Positions 1 to 7,335 of a stretch of DNA of 13,075 nt are shown piece after piece (position 1 is the stretch's first letter; each line of letters starts with the position of its first letter). Origin of the DNA: a bacterium. Its GTDB lineage: Bacteria > Verrucomicrobiota > Verrucomicrobiia > Chthoniobacterales > Terrimicrobiaceae. The notes below the pieces were generated by a model. The model made no database searches. It had not been told where the DNA came from and saw nothing but the letters and a program-made list of their open reading frames with translations. The DNA lies in NCBI GenBank assembly GCA_009920585.1, contig RFZT01000033.1:1-13075 (forward strand), written 5' to 3'. Both the position numbers and the translations under genes were made by a program.

Positions 1-782
1 ACATCTTTAGTTTCGAAAACGTAGTCGGAGCGAAGTTTGCCATAACTGCGATTTTCCTTACCGTAGCTCATGTTAAGATCTAGGCCGACGGAGGGGCCGA
101 ATTTGGCTCGGTCCTCAAGCCTAAAGTCCCCAGTGACTCCTTTGACTACGGGAAAGCTATAGGAGGTCAGCAAATAGGCGCCCCACCGGGAATCATAGCC
201 TGGAAGAAACTGAAATCCATTCGTGTCGAGATTGGCAAAGAGATAAGGGAACCAGAAAACGGGGGTCTGCCCAATATAGAGAGTCGAGTTTGTGAGGATG
301 ACTCGGCTGTCTGGGTAGAACCGGATCGAGCGTGGACGAACGTGAAAATCCGGCTTCGATGAATCGTGAGTGGTAAGAGTGGAATCACGAATGTGAAATT
401 CCTTTGGGGAAACCGCGCGGAAATTGAATGCCCGAAAATAATAGGGGTATTGGGACCCTGCCATTTCGAGGGCGCGCATTTGTTTGGTTTCCAGATTAAA
501 TAGGGCACGCTGACCGGTCAGTAATTGATCTGGAGTATAGAGACGCACGTTTCCAATGAGCAGGATATCGCGGGTCTCTGGATTGTATTCCGCGTAATCG
601 GAAAAAATGCTGTATTTTCCGTAGTTGATTTGGACATTGTCTTCAGCGATGGCGACGCCTTCTTCGAAGCGAGTATTGCCATCGGCCGTGATCTCGACGG
701 GGATATCCCCAAAGCTCCCGAATTGGGCGCGGGCGCATGGCAGCACGGCCAGCAGGCACAGACAAATCAGGAACTTCCTCAT
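1..782 (-). CDS. lptD: LPS-assembly outer membrane protein LptD, N-terminal part (cut by window edge)
   Basis: The frame is open from an ATG at 782 to the left edge, giving 260 codons with no stop; the rest lies outside the window. Residues 1-19 form a signal peptide (MRKFLIC, hydrophobic core, then CARA before QF). Residues about 24-110 read as an OstA/LptA-like beta-jellyroll domain (VEITADGNTRFEEGVAIAED, then DILLIGNVRLYTPDQLLTG). At about 175-187 comes the PVFWFPYLF stretch typical of LptD at the entry to the barrel, followed by the start of the beta-barrel strands. LptD sits in the outer membrane and inserts lipopolysaccharide into the outer leaflet. An in-frame stop at 795-797 fixes the ATG as the start. 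It lies 107 bases after galE in the same direction, and that gap shows no clear terminator. Identification is from motifs and domain order. Confidence 0.88.
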   Translation of the reverse strand, partial: MRKFLICLCLLAVLPCARAQFGSFGDIPVEITADGNTRFEEGVAIAEDNVQINYGKYSIFSDYAEYNPETRDILLIGNVRLYTPDQLLTGQRALFNLETKQMRALEMAGSQYPYYFRAFNFRAVSPKEFHIRDSTLTTHDSSKPDFHVRPRSIRFYPDSRVILTNSTLYIGQTPVFWFPYLFANLDTNGFQFLPGYDSRWGAYLLTSYSFPVVKGVTGDFRLEDRAKFGPSVGLDLNMSYGKENRSYGKLRSDYVFETKD

Positions 783-889
783 GAACCGTCGAAATTAAAT
801 ATCCTGAGTGACAAGATCAAGGGTGGATTTCAGAAACGGATTAAATGGAAGGTGGGTCAACAAGTGAAAAAGGGAGGGCGATAATGCTG

Positions 890-1864
890 CTAGTCTCCGT
901 AGCCGTTCGGATGCTTCACGTGCCACGCCCATGCACTTTCCACGATGGTCTGGATATTTTCAAAGCGGGGAACCCAGCCGAGTTCGCGGCGGATTTTATC
1001 GGAGGCAGCGATGAGGCGGGGTGGATCTCCGGCGCGGCGGGGTTTCTCAATGGCTTTGATATCGGATCCCGTGATTTTTTTGCAGGTCTCGATCACTTCG
1101 CGAACGGATGTTCCGCCGCCGGTGCCCAGATTGTAGAAATCACTTTTTTCTGATTTGAGGGCGAGAATGTGTGCCTGAGCGAGGTCCAGAATGTGGATGT
1201 AGTCGCGTATGCACGTGCCATCGGGCGTGGGGTAATCGGTGCCAAAAATGTCCACCGATTCGCGTTGGCCGAGGGCGACCTTGAGGACGTTTGGGATGAG
1301 GTGGGTCTCGATGCGGTGATCCTCTCCAAATGCCTCGGATGCCCCAGCGGCGTTGAAGTAACGGAGGGCCGTGAAGGAGAGTTTGTGAATCTCGTGATAC
1401 CACTTGAGGATGGTCTCAAACATGAGTTTGGACTCACCGTAAGGATTGATGGGTTTTTGAGGGAGCGACTCGTCCAGTGGCATGCGGTCGGGAATGCCAA
1501 AGGTCGCGCAGGTCGAGGAAAAAACGAATTTTTTAACCCCGAAGTCGACGACCATGTCCAAGAGGTTGATGCCCGAGCTGACGTTGTTGCGGAAATACTT
1601 GGAGGGATTGGTCATCGACTCGCCGACCAAAGCATTGGCCGCGAAGTGCATCACGGCATCGGGCTTGACCTCTTCGAAAACGTGCCGCAAGACCGAGCGG
1701 TCCGCGAGATCGCCTTGATAGAAATCCGCACGTGGATCGACGGATTTGGCGTGACCTTCGGTGAGATTGTCGAAGACCGAAACCTCAAAACCTTGGTTGA
1801 TCATTTGCTCGACACAAATGCTGCCGATGTAGCCTGCTCCACCCGTGACAATAATTTTTTTCAT
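890..1864 (-). CDS. galE: UDP-glucose 4-epimerase
   Basis: Encodes 324 aa, the usual GalE length. It is an extended short-chain dehydrogenase that interconverts UDP-glucose and UDP-galactose using bound NAD. The N-terminus carries the Rossmann motif TGGAGYIG (residues 7-14). The catalytic set is visible as SSTCATFG (116-123; Thr118 sits where many GalE proteins have Ser) and YGESK (Tyr142, Lys146). ALRYFNAAGA and the CIRDYIHILDLAQAH stretch are further GalE hallmarks. The C-terminal part binds the sugar and ends in WHVKHPNGYGD. It lies between rodA and lptD, 69 bases after rodA, which fits supply of UDP-galactose for surface polysaccharide or LPS. No Shine-Dalgarno is seen before the ATG. Other UDP-hexose epimerases are possible, but the overall match favours GalE. 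Confidence 0.93.
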   Translation of the reverse strand: MKKIIVTGGAGYIGSICVEQMINQGFEVSVFDNLTEGHAKSVDPRADFYQGDLADRSVLRHVFEEVKPDAVMHFAANALVGESMTNPSKYFRNNVSSGINLLDMVVDFGVKKFVFSSTCATFGIPDRMPLDESLPQKPINPYGESKLMFETILKWYHEIHKLSFTALRYFNAAGASEAFGEDHRIETHLIPNVLKVALGQRESVDIFGTDYPTPDGTCIRDYIHILDLAQAHILALKSEKSDFYNLGTGGGTSVREVIETCKKITGSDIKAIEKPRRAGDPPRLIAASDKIRRELGWVPRFENIQTIVESAWAWHVKHPNGYGD

Positions 1865-1933
1865 TTGATGAGGCTAGATTCTTATCAAAAACAACCAACG
1901 AGCGGCAATCTAATCTTAAGAAGTCGGTGAGGC

Positions 1934-3034
1934 CTATCGAGGCGAGCGGCGATAGATCCAAATGCTTTGCAGCAGTCCAAAGCTGAGCAGCGTGATCATG
2001 ATAAAGGAACCGCCGTAACTCACCAAGGGGAGGGGAAGTCCCGTAATGGGGGTAAGCGAAATCGTCATTCCCAAATTCATGAATGTGTGAGTGAAGAGCA
2101 GGAGCGTGATGCCGATAGCCAGTAAGCGACCAAGGTCATCCTCCGCCTCAATCGCGATGCCGAGCATGACAACAAAGAGAATCGTAAGCGCGGCTATGAG
2201 TATCACCCCGCCGAGGAATCCGTGTTGTTCCCCCATTACCGAAAAAATAAAATCATTGTGAACAATGGTTGCGGGCAGAAAGCCGAGGGCATTTTGTGTA
2301 TTAGGAGCCTTGTATCCTTTGCCTACTAGGCCTCCGGATCCAATGGCGATAAGAGACTGGGTGATGTTCCAACCGTCGCCTTGAGGGTCGGCTTCCGGAT
2401 TGAGAAACGTCGTGATGCGCGAGTATTGGTAAGGCTTGAGGCCGAAATGGACCACGAGCGGAATGAGCGCAAAAGCAATAACAAGCATCAAAATCAACCA
2501 TCTTTTGGGGATGTAGCCGACAAACATCATTCCCAAAATGACCGGGACCCAGACGATGCAGGAACCTAGATCCGGTTGGATCAAAATCATCAGCCAAGGC
2601 GCACCCACAATCGCTCCGCAGCAGAGAATGCGAAGGAACGCTGGCATGGTTCTGGTCCTTGAGAGGAACAGGGCGATCGTCATGATGCCGGCGATGACGG
2701 CCAACTGAGATGGCTGGAAGCTGGCTGGGCCGAGGTTCAGCCAACTTCGCGCGCCATAACGCTTCTCGCCGAGAAACATGGTAGCAATCAGCGTCAAAAT
2801 ACTCAGAACATAAAGCGGAATGGCTCCGAAACGAACCCATCTGTAATCCATCAAAGAAACGACAAAAAACATGGGCAAGCAGACGAATATCCATGTGGCC
2901 TGAGATTTGGCAAAATGCTGATCCCTCATCCAGGTCGCGCTGTGAATGGCATAGACGCCATAGATCAGAAGCGCAATCATGAGGCCGAATAGCACCCAGT
3001 TCATGCGGAGGAAATTTCTTAGGATCGGATGCAT
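1934..3034 (-). CDS. rodA: Rod-shape peptidoglycan polymerase RodA (SEDS family)
   Basis: Encodes 366 aa, typical for RodA, with about ten hydrophobic membrane segments and an N-terminal in-out pattern. SEDS proteins polymerise lipid II into glycan strands; RodA works with a class B PBP and MreBCD in side-wall growth. Family motifs run in order: GARSWLNLG..FQPSQ (94-109), IQPDLGS (152-158), QYSRITTFLNPEADP (203-217), GLVGKGY (235-241), HNDFIFSVMGEQHGFLGG (259-276, with Asp261 as the expected catalytic acid) and LPLVSYGGS (335-343). The motifs favour RodA over FtsW. Its ATG overlaps the stop of the upstream ABC ATPase gene (TAATG at 3032-3036), so translation is probably coupled. No PBP2 or MreC gene is present in the window. 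Confidence 0.93.
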   Translation of the reverse strand: MHPILRNFLRMNWVLFGLMIALLIYGVYAIHSATWMRDQHFAKSQATWIFVCLPMFFVVSLMDYRWVRFGAIPLYVLSILTLIATMFLGEKRYGARSWLNLGPASFQPSQLAVIAGIMTIALFLSRTRTMPAFLRILCCGAIVGAPWLMILIQPDLGSCIVWVPVILGMMFVGYIPKRWLILMLVIAFALIPLVVHFGLKPYQYSRITTFLNPEADPQGDGWNITQSLIAIGSGGLVGKGYKAPNTQNALGFLPATIVHNDFIFSVMGEQHGFLGGVILIAALTILFVVMLGIAIEAEDDLGRLLAIGITLLLFTHTFMNLGMTISLTPITGLPLPLVSYGGSFIMITLLSFGLLQSIWIYRRSPR

Positions 3035-3867
3035 TAGGCGAGCGAGGGCACGGCGGCGAGAAGCATTTTTGTGTAGGCGTTCTGAGGATCGTGGTAGATC
3101 GCTTCGGCACTGGCGGACTCAACAATTTTCCCGTGGTGCATGACAAGCACATGGTCGCTGATGTGCTCAACCACGGCCAGATCGTGGGCGATGAAAAGAT
3201 AAGCGATCCCGAATTGCTCCTGCAGATCCTGCAATAAATTCACAATCTGAGCCTGAACGCTCACGTCCAGAGCACTCACGGGCTCATCGCAGACGATGAA
3301 TCGGGGTTCCACCGCGAGGGCCCGCGCGATGCCGATGCGTTGACGTTGACCGCCGCTGAACTCGTGTGGGTAGCGACGCATCATTTCGGGTTCAAGTCCG
3401 ACGAGTCGCAGTAATTCTGCGATGCGATCGGAGCGGTCGGCGCGCGTCATCGACGGAAAATGGATCTCCAAAGCTTCGCCGACAATTTCAGCGATGGTGA
3501 ATCGGGGGTTGAGGGAGCCGAAGGGATCTTGGAAGATCATCTGCATCTCGCGACGCAGGGGGCGAAACTCTGACTCTGCAAGAGGAAGAATCTCCCGTCC
3601 GCAAAACTTCACACTTCCCGAGGTCGGAGGAATGAGTTTGAGAATCGTGCGACCGACTGTCGTCTTGCCGCTTCCGCTTTCACCGACGAGTCCCACAGTC
3701 TGTCCTGCTTTGATGGAAAAAGAAACATCGTCGACAGCTCGGATGTCACCCGTCTTGCGGCGAAAAACTCCACCGTGAACGGGGAACCAGGTGCAAAGAT
3801 TTTGAACCTCCAGCAAAAGCATGGACGAAGTTAGCACAAACTCTGCGGAAATGTCATCCGAGTTCAT
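3034..3867 (-). CDS. OppF/DppF-like ABC transporter ATP-binding protein
   Basis: Encodes 277 aa from the first ATG; a second ATG at codon 16 (position 3822, MLLLEVQNL) matches the usual family start better, and neither has a Shine-Dalgarno. All ABC ATPase motifs are intact: Walker A GESGSGKTT (62-70), Q-loop FQDPFGSLNP (112-121), signature SGGQRQR (171-177), Walker B IVCDEP with SALD (191-201) and the H-loop His228. Relatives energise oligopeptide or dipeptide import (OppF/DppF) or related metal or glutathione uptake. The C-terminus stops just after NAYTKMLLAAVPSLA, the beginning of the oligo-HPY region, so it is shorter than the roughly 320-330 aa of typical OppF. No permease, binding protein or partner ATPase lies nearby, so the substrate cannot be inferred. 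It sits between rpmB and rodA. Confidence 0.85.
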   Translation of the reverse strand: MNSDDISAEFVLTSSMLLLEVQNLCTWFPVHGGVFRRKTGDIRAVDDVSFSIKAGQTVGLVGESGSGKTTVGRTILKLIPPTSGSVKFCGREILPLAESEFRPLRREMQMIFQDPFGSLNPRFTIAEIVGEALEIHFPSMTRADRSDRIAELLRLVGLEPEMMRRYPHEFSGGQRQRIGIARALAVEPRFIVCDEPVSALDVSVQAQIVNLLQDLQEQFGIAYLFIAHDLAVVEHISDHVLVMHHGKIVESASAEAIYHDPQNAYTKMLLAAVPSLA

Positions 3868-3886
3868 GCTTGACGCAAATTTTTAT

Positions 3887-3910
3887 CCAACCCGCCGGAA
3901 TGGGGGTTGG
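3887..3910 (-). terminator. Hairpin between rpmB and the ABC ATPase gene
   Basis: A 7-bp perfect stem (CCAACCC with GGGTTGG, 10-base loop) lies in the 64-base gap after rpmB. On the minus strand it is followed by ATAAAAATTT rather than a clean run of T, so it could be a weak terminator, an attenuator or an mRNA-stabilising structure that lowers expression of the genes after the highly expressed rpmB. Confidence 0.35.
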
Positions 3911-3931
3911 GCAGAGACAGCCTAAGAGGGT

Positions 3932-4198
3932 TTATTTTACGAGACCTGCGGCGGCAAGGGTCTTGTAAGCCCCATTTTTCGAAAGCGTTTTGAACGCTCT
4001 TGCAGTGGCTTTCACTGTGACGAATTTTTTCAACTCAGGCACCCAGACGCGCTTGGTTTTGAGATTGGGCTGGAAGTAACGCGGCGTCACAGCAGTGACG
4101 TGCATGCCGATTCCGCCTTTTTTCTTGGCGAGACCGCGACGATGGATTTTTGAACCGCGAACGGGCTTGGCCCCTGTGATGCTGCACTTTCTAGACAT
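3932..4198 (-). CDS. rpmB: 50S ribosomal protein L28 (bL28)
   Basis: Encodes 88 aa from ATG 4198. bL28 is a basic protein of the large ribosomal subunit. The sequence begins MSRKCSITGAKPVRGSKIHR, matching the conserved CxxTG...P..G start of the family, and continues with TPRYFQPNLKTKRVW, the R-F-PN core, to a C-terminus ending AAAGLVK. An upstream in-frame ATG at 4243 would add 15 residues (MLTYPKLPVTSALHL) that look nothing like the family, so the inner start is preferred. Only one Cys is present, so this is not a zinc-binding CxxC form. No Shine-Dalgarno precedes the start, and a candidate promoter lies only about 15 bases upstream. rpmG, which often follows rpmB, is not present here. Confidence 0.93.
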   Translation of the reverse strand: MSRKCSITGAKPVRGSKIHRRGLAKKKGGIGMHVTAVTPRYFQPNLKTKRVWVPELKKFVTVKATARAFKTLSKNGAYKTLAAAGLVK

Positions 4199-4212
4199 AA
4201 GATGGAGGGCAG

Positions 4213-4240
4213 AGGTTACTGGGAGTTTTGGATACGTCAA
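4213..4240 (-). promoter_or_regulatory. Candidate sigma-70-type promoter for rpmB
   Basis: On the minus strand TTGACG (4240-4235) is followed after 16 bases by TAACCT (4218-4213). The -35 box is good and the -10 box is weak. If used, transcription would start near 4206, leaving only about 8 bases before the rpmB ATG, so the message would be almost leaderless. This is inferred from sequence only. Confidence 0.3.
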
Positions 4241-4301
4241 CATATTCCCGATATTTTTTTCCGAAGAAAGAATTCCTGTCGTTAAAAGAGCTTTGAAATA
4301 T

Positions 4302-4329
4302 TTGACACACCGGCGCTTCTGTATCTAAT
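4302..4329 (+). promoter_or_regulatory. Sigma-70-type promoter for the HNH gene
   Basis: TTGACA (4302-4307), a perfect -35 consensus, is followed after 16 bases by TCTAAT (4324-4329), which matches five of six positions of TATAAT. It lies in the 199-bp gap between rpmB and the HNH gene and points at the HNH gene, leaving a leader of about 60 bases before ATG 4398. Confidence 0.6.
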
Positions 4330-4397
4330 TTTCACGAGTCTGCGGGAAGGCTTGCCGCTAGATGCGGAGAGAGTCTTGTTCCCGGGCGTTGTTCCAT

Positions 4398-5009
4398 ATG
4401 CAATATCTTCTCGATACACCCGTTTTAGTTCTCAATCGTCTCTGGCAGGCTGTAAACACCTGCAGCGCGCGTCGGGCCTTCACGCTCTTATATCAAGGCC
4501 ATGCGCAAGTGGTCGCCGCAGAGCCAGGGCAGGGCTTCATTACCCACGACTTTGCAAGTTGGAGGGATTTTTCTCGCAGTAATCCGGAGGAGAACATGGC
4601 GCAGACGATCTCGATGCAAATTCGCGTGCCTCGGATCATTGTTCTCCTGCTTTTTGAGCGACTTCCCAAAAAGGAAGTGAAGTTCACGCGACACAATGTT
4701 TTCGAGCGCGACAAAAACACCTGCCAATATTGTAACCGAGTTAAACCTCGCGAGGAATTGAACCTGGATCACGTTTTTCCAAGGGATCGAGGCGGACAGA
4801 CGACTTGGGAAAATATTGTGTGCTCTTGCATTCCCTGCAATACGCGGAAGGGGAATCGTCTTCCTCACGAGGCGGGAATGCAGCTGGCCCGCAAGCCGAA
4901 GCGTCCGAAATGGCGACCCTTCGTAAATATTTCTTTTTCGACCCAGCCGCATGAGAGCTGGAAGCACTTCCTCGATATCGCCTATTGGAACGTGGAATTG
5001 AGCGACTAA
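4398..5009 (+). CDS. HNH endonuclease family protein
   Basis: Encodes 203 aa from ATG 4398 (MQYLLDTPVLVLNRLWQAVN), which matches the usual N-terminus of this widespread family; an in-frame ATG at 4362 would add 12 atypical residues. The N-terminal third (VLVLNRLWQAVNTCSARRAF, then LLYQGHAQVV) is a conserved region of unknown role. The C-terminal half is an HNH domain: a zinc ribbon from CQYC (109-112) and CIPC (144-147), with LDHVFPRDRGG (123-133, catalytic His125) and Asn139/Asn148. Members occur singly in many bacterial chromosomes and are not known to be restriction enzymes; they are presumed metal-dependent nucleases. It is the only plus-strand gene here, with its own promoter and a strong hairpin after it, so it is a stand-alone unit. 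I see no partner methylase or immunity gene. Confidence 0.88.
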   Translation: MQYLLDTPVLVLNRLWQAVNTCSARRAFTLLYQGHAQVVAAEPGQGFITHDFASWRDFSRSNPEENMAQTISMQIRVPRIIVLLLFERLPKKEVKFTRHNVFERDKNTCQYCNRVKPREELNLDHVFPRDRGGQTTWENIVCSCIPCNTRKGNRLPHEAGMQLARKPKRPKWRPFVNISFSTQPHESWKHFLDIAYWNVELSD

Positions 5010-5078
5010 AAAATAATTAAAAAAACTCTTGCGTTACCTGAGAGATCGTGAGAATCTGAAATTGTTCTGGGGGGAACA

Positions 5079-5112
5079 GTAGGCCGTTGCAACATTCGTT
5101 GCGGCGGCCTAC
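5079..5112 (+). terminator. Strong 15-bp hairpin, probable terminator after the HNH gene
   Basis: GTAGGCCGTTGCAAC pairs with GTTGCGGCGGCCTAC around an ATTC loop. As RNA all 15 positions pair, counting two adjacent G-U pairs. On the plus strand it is followed by ATCTTTTATA, a short U-rich tail, so it should end HNH transcription. On the minus strand no T-run follows, so it is a poorer terminator for the convergent lipB transcript, though it may still block read-through. It ends 5 bases before the lipB stop codon. Confidence 0.7.
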
Positions 5113-5117
5113 ATCTT

Positions 5118-5750
5118 TTATAGGGTCTGTGGTTCAGACAATGTTTCCAGCCCTGTTTCAAATAAACGCGCCGCTCGCTCGATGCACTCTCTCATATGAA
5201 CTTCAACGCCGACCTCGCGCTCGAAGCAGGTGATTTCGACTCCCGTGAGTCCGCACGGGGTAATATGGGTGAAGGGTTCGAGAGATTCGCGAGTCACGTT
5301 GATGGCAAAGCCATGCATCGAGACCCATTTTTTGATTCCCACCCCCAAAGAAGCGAGCTTGCGTGGGCCCACCCAGACGCCCGTGAGACCGTCACGGCGC
5401 TCCGCTTGGATTCCATAGGTCGCGGAGAGCTCAATAAGAAAGCTTTCTAAAAAGCGAAGGTAGAGGTGGAGATCTCTTCCTCGACGATTGAGATCAAGAA
5501 TCGGATAGCCCGTCAGTTGTCCTGGGCCATGGTAGGTTGCCTGTCCGCCGCGGTTGGTTTCAAAAACAGGGTGCGGCATCGCGACTCCGAGGCTGGTTTG
5601 ATCGCGGGTTCGACCGATGGTGTAAACGGGATCATGCTCAAGAAGGATGAGTGTCTCCTCGCCTCGTCCAGCGAGGAGATCATCTAGGAGGCTGTTCTGA
5701 AGATCCAAAGCGGCAGCGTAATCCATTCGTCCGGGAGTAAGGATTTTCAT
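5118..5750 (-). CDS. lipB: Octanoyltransferase LipB (lipoate biosynthesis)
   Basis: Encodes 210 aa, the usual LipB size. The cytoplasmic enzyme moves octanoate from acyl carrier protein to lipoyl domains of 2-oxoacid dehydrogenases and GcvH; LipA then inserts sulfur. Motifs in order: LLEHDPVYTIGR (36-47), NRGGQATYHGPGQL (66-79), RKLASLGVGIKKWVSMHGFAINV (130-152, with the conserved Lys131) and THITPCGLTG (161-170, Cys166 being the acyl-cysteine nucleophile). Its ATG overlaps the ruvC stop (ATGA at 5747-5750), so it is probably translated with ruvC as the last gene of the operon. lipA is not in the window. Confidence 0.95.
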   Translation of the reverse strand: MKILTPGRMDYAAALDLQNSLLDDLLAGRGEETLILLEHDPVYTIGRTRDQTSLGVAMPHPVFETNRGGQATYHGPGQLTGYPILDLNRRGRDLHLYLRFLESFLIELSATYGIQAERRDGLTGVWVGPRKLASLGVGIKKWVSMHGFAINVTRESLEPFTHITPCGLTGVEITCFEREVGVEVHMRECIERAARLFETGLETLSEPQTL

Positions 5751-6259
5751 AGTCGTTGCACATGCCCACCCTGCAATGCAGAGGGGGGAGATTGAAAATG
5801 GGTGAGGCCGACGGCGATCGCATCAGCCGCATCCGCCGGAGGGGTTACGGTGAGGCCCAGCAACGTTCGCACCATGAAGGCCACTTGAGATTTTTGTGCT
5901 GCGCCGCGACCGACCACGGCTTGCTTCACTCGCCGGGGGGCATATTCGTAAATCGGTAATCCGCGTTTGGCTCCAGCCAAGAGAACCGCTCCCCGTGCGG
6001 ATCCAAGGGTGATCGCCGTCTGAAAACTTTGTACATAGATCACGCTTTCGACAGCCATGGCTGTCGGTTGGAAACGCAGCATCTCATCGCACAGCCGTGT
6101 GTGAATTTCCAAGAGGCAAGCTGGAATGGATAGCTTTGGTGGATTTTTAATCACATCAAAATGCAGGCAACGCACCTTGCCTGCCGAGCGCTGCAATACA
6201 GCGTATCCGGTGCCGCGAAGCGATGGATCCACTGCTAAAAGAATCTCGTCGGAAGACAT
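5747..6259 (-). CDS. ruvC: Crossover junction endodeoxyribonuclease RuvC
   Basis: Encodes 170 aa from ATG 6259; a TTG six codons upstream (6277) could add MFILAP but is less likely. RuvC is a dimeric resolvase that cuts Holliday junctions moved by RuvAB. The acidic active site is complete: Asp11 in AVDPSLRGTGYAV, Glu71 in AVESVIY, Asp143 and Asp146 in PADAADAIAVGLTH. LGSARGAVLLAG (85-96) and YAPRRVKQAVVGRGAAQKSQV (106-126) are also family signatures. ruvA and ruvB are absent. It lies 57 bases after the GT9 gene and overlaps lipB by 4 bases. Confidence 0.95.
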   Translation of the reverse strand: MSSDEILLAVDPSLRGTGYAVLQRSAGKVRCLHFDVIKNPPKLSIPACLLEIHTRLCDEMLRFQPTAMAVESVIYVQSFQTAITLGSARGAVLLAGAKRGLPIYEYAPRRVKQAVVGRGAAQKSQVAFMVRTLLGLTVTPPADAADAIAVGLTHFQSPPSALQGGHVQRL

Positions 6260-6316
6260 GGGTGCGAGAATAAACAAAAAACCCAGCGAGGCAATGGCAG
6301 CAACGGGTGATGAGGT

Positions 6317-7315
6317 CTATTGCTGCGCCGCAGTCTTTTTCGCAACAAAGTGGCCGGTGGCGATAGCATCAGAAATCGTAAACGCACGCTCGGGCAATGG
6401 GACTCGTTGGAGGTTCTGGTCCAAGATTTGGCCGCCCTGCCAGATATGGGAGTTTTTTGAAAACGGTCCAACGAGTCGCGGGTCGCTCCAAGTGTGGATC
6501 GATAGAAGTGGGACGCCGAGTGCGGCGGCCAAGTGCATGGGCCCGCTATCCACGCTCACGACATAGCTTGCGCCACGCAGCAAGCCGATCAATTCGGTCA
6601 GGCTTGTTTTCCCTAAAAGATCAACCACTCCTGGGCCAAAATCGGGGAGAGGCTTTGGGGCGCCAGCGAGGACGATCGGCAGCACGGACTTTTCTCGAAA
6701 CGCTTGAATGAAAGTCCCAATGGCTTCGAAAGTGAGAGATTTGCCTTCGCCACGGGAAAATGGATGGAGCACGATGTAAGGATCGTTTGTGGTGAGGGCT
6801 TCTGGGCGCAATCCGCGAGGGATCGCCCAGTCCAATGCGTCTGGTATAGGGACTCCTAAAGCTGCCAGCACTCGAAGGTAACGATTCACCGCATGTTCGT
6901 CTTTCCTCACCGGCACCGAGCGTGAATAGAAAAAACCGGCACCTTCGCGTGCATCACCGAGGCCGACGACCATTCGGGCGCCGCTGCAGTAGGCCATGAG
7001 CCCGCTCCTAAGGAGGCATTGCAAATCCACGACGGTATCGGCACCGAGCGAGCGCAGTCCGCGATACCAACGCAGCGCTCGGATTAGGCCGCTGGGACCT
7101 CGGAAACTTTCACGTGGAAACGAATGGATTTTCGTAATGGCAGGATTCGCCTCGAGTAACTCGCTCCAGCGCGGGTCAAGTATCCAAGTGATTCGGGTGA
7201 GGGGCCAAGCCCGGTGAATGGCGGAGGCGACTGGTAGGGCATGAATCACATCCCCCATCGATCCCGGTTTGATAAAAAGCAGGGAATCGGGTGGTTGCTC
7301 GTGTGCTAGTGGCAC
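6317..7315 (-). CDS. Glycosyltransferase family 9 (LPS heptosyltransferase-like)
   Basis: Encodes 332 aa from a GTG start at 7315, 20 bases after the upstream phosphoesterase gene; no in-frame ATG lies further upstream before the reading becomes implausible. The protein has two Rossmann-like halves of the GT-B fold. The N-terminal LLFIKPGSMGDVIHALPV (12-29) is the GT9 start motif. YIVLHPFSRGEGKS (180-193) opens the C-terminal half, and SVDSGPMHLAAALGVPLLSI (254-273) is the nucleotide-sugar binding signature, followed by WSDPRLVGPF. Relatives WaaC, WaaF and WaaQ add ADP-heptose to LPS core at the inner membrane. Together with lptD in the window this suggests core oligosaccharide assembly. Which sugar and acceptor it uses cannot be told. 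Confidence 0.9.
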   Translation of the reverse strand: MPLAHEQPPDSLLFIKPGSMGDVIHALPVASAIHRAWPLTRITWILDPRWSELLEANPAITKIHSFPRESFRGPSGLIRALRWYRGLRSLGADTVVDLQCLLRSGLMAYCSGARMVVGLGDAREGAGFFYSRSVPVRKDEHAVNRYLRVLAALGVPIPDALDWAIPRGLRPEALTTNDPYIVLHPFSRGEGKSLTFEAIGTFIQAFREKSVLPIVLAGAPKPLPDFGPGVVDLLGKTSLTELIGLLRGASYVVSVDSGPMHLAAALGVPLLSIHTWSDPRLVGPFSKNSHIWQGGQILDQNLQRVPLPERAFTISDAIATGHFVAKKTAAQQ

Positions 7316-7335
7316 GATAAAATCGGGGGTGGAAG

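Noticed and set aside
167..508. A 113-codon minus-strand frame
   Set aside because: It overlaps the real lptD frame, which shows a signal peptide, OstA-like domain and PVFWFPYLF motif.
1169..1930. A 253-codon open frame on the plus strand
   Set aside because: It lies opposite galE, whose motifs are clear; the protein has no recognisable features and is a codon-bias shadow.
2301..3170. A 289-codon minus-strand frame overlapping rodA and the ABC ATPase gene
   Set aside because: It is a different frame through rodA, full of Ser/Pro/Arg/His, with no motifs; rodA explains the region.
4199..4243. A 15-residue N-terminal extension of bL28
   Set aside because: The added residues do not match the family, and the inner ATG gives the standard MSRKCxxTG start; the extension also covers the candidate promoter.
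4398..5009. The HNH gene as part of a restriction or anti-phage system
   Set aside because: No methylase, helicase, sensor or toxin-antitoxin partner is adjacent, and this HNH type is common as a single housekeeping-like gene.
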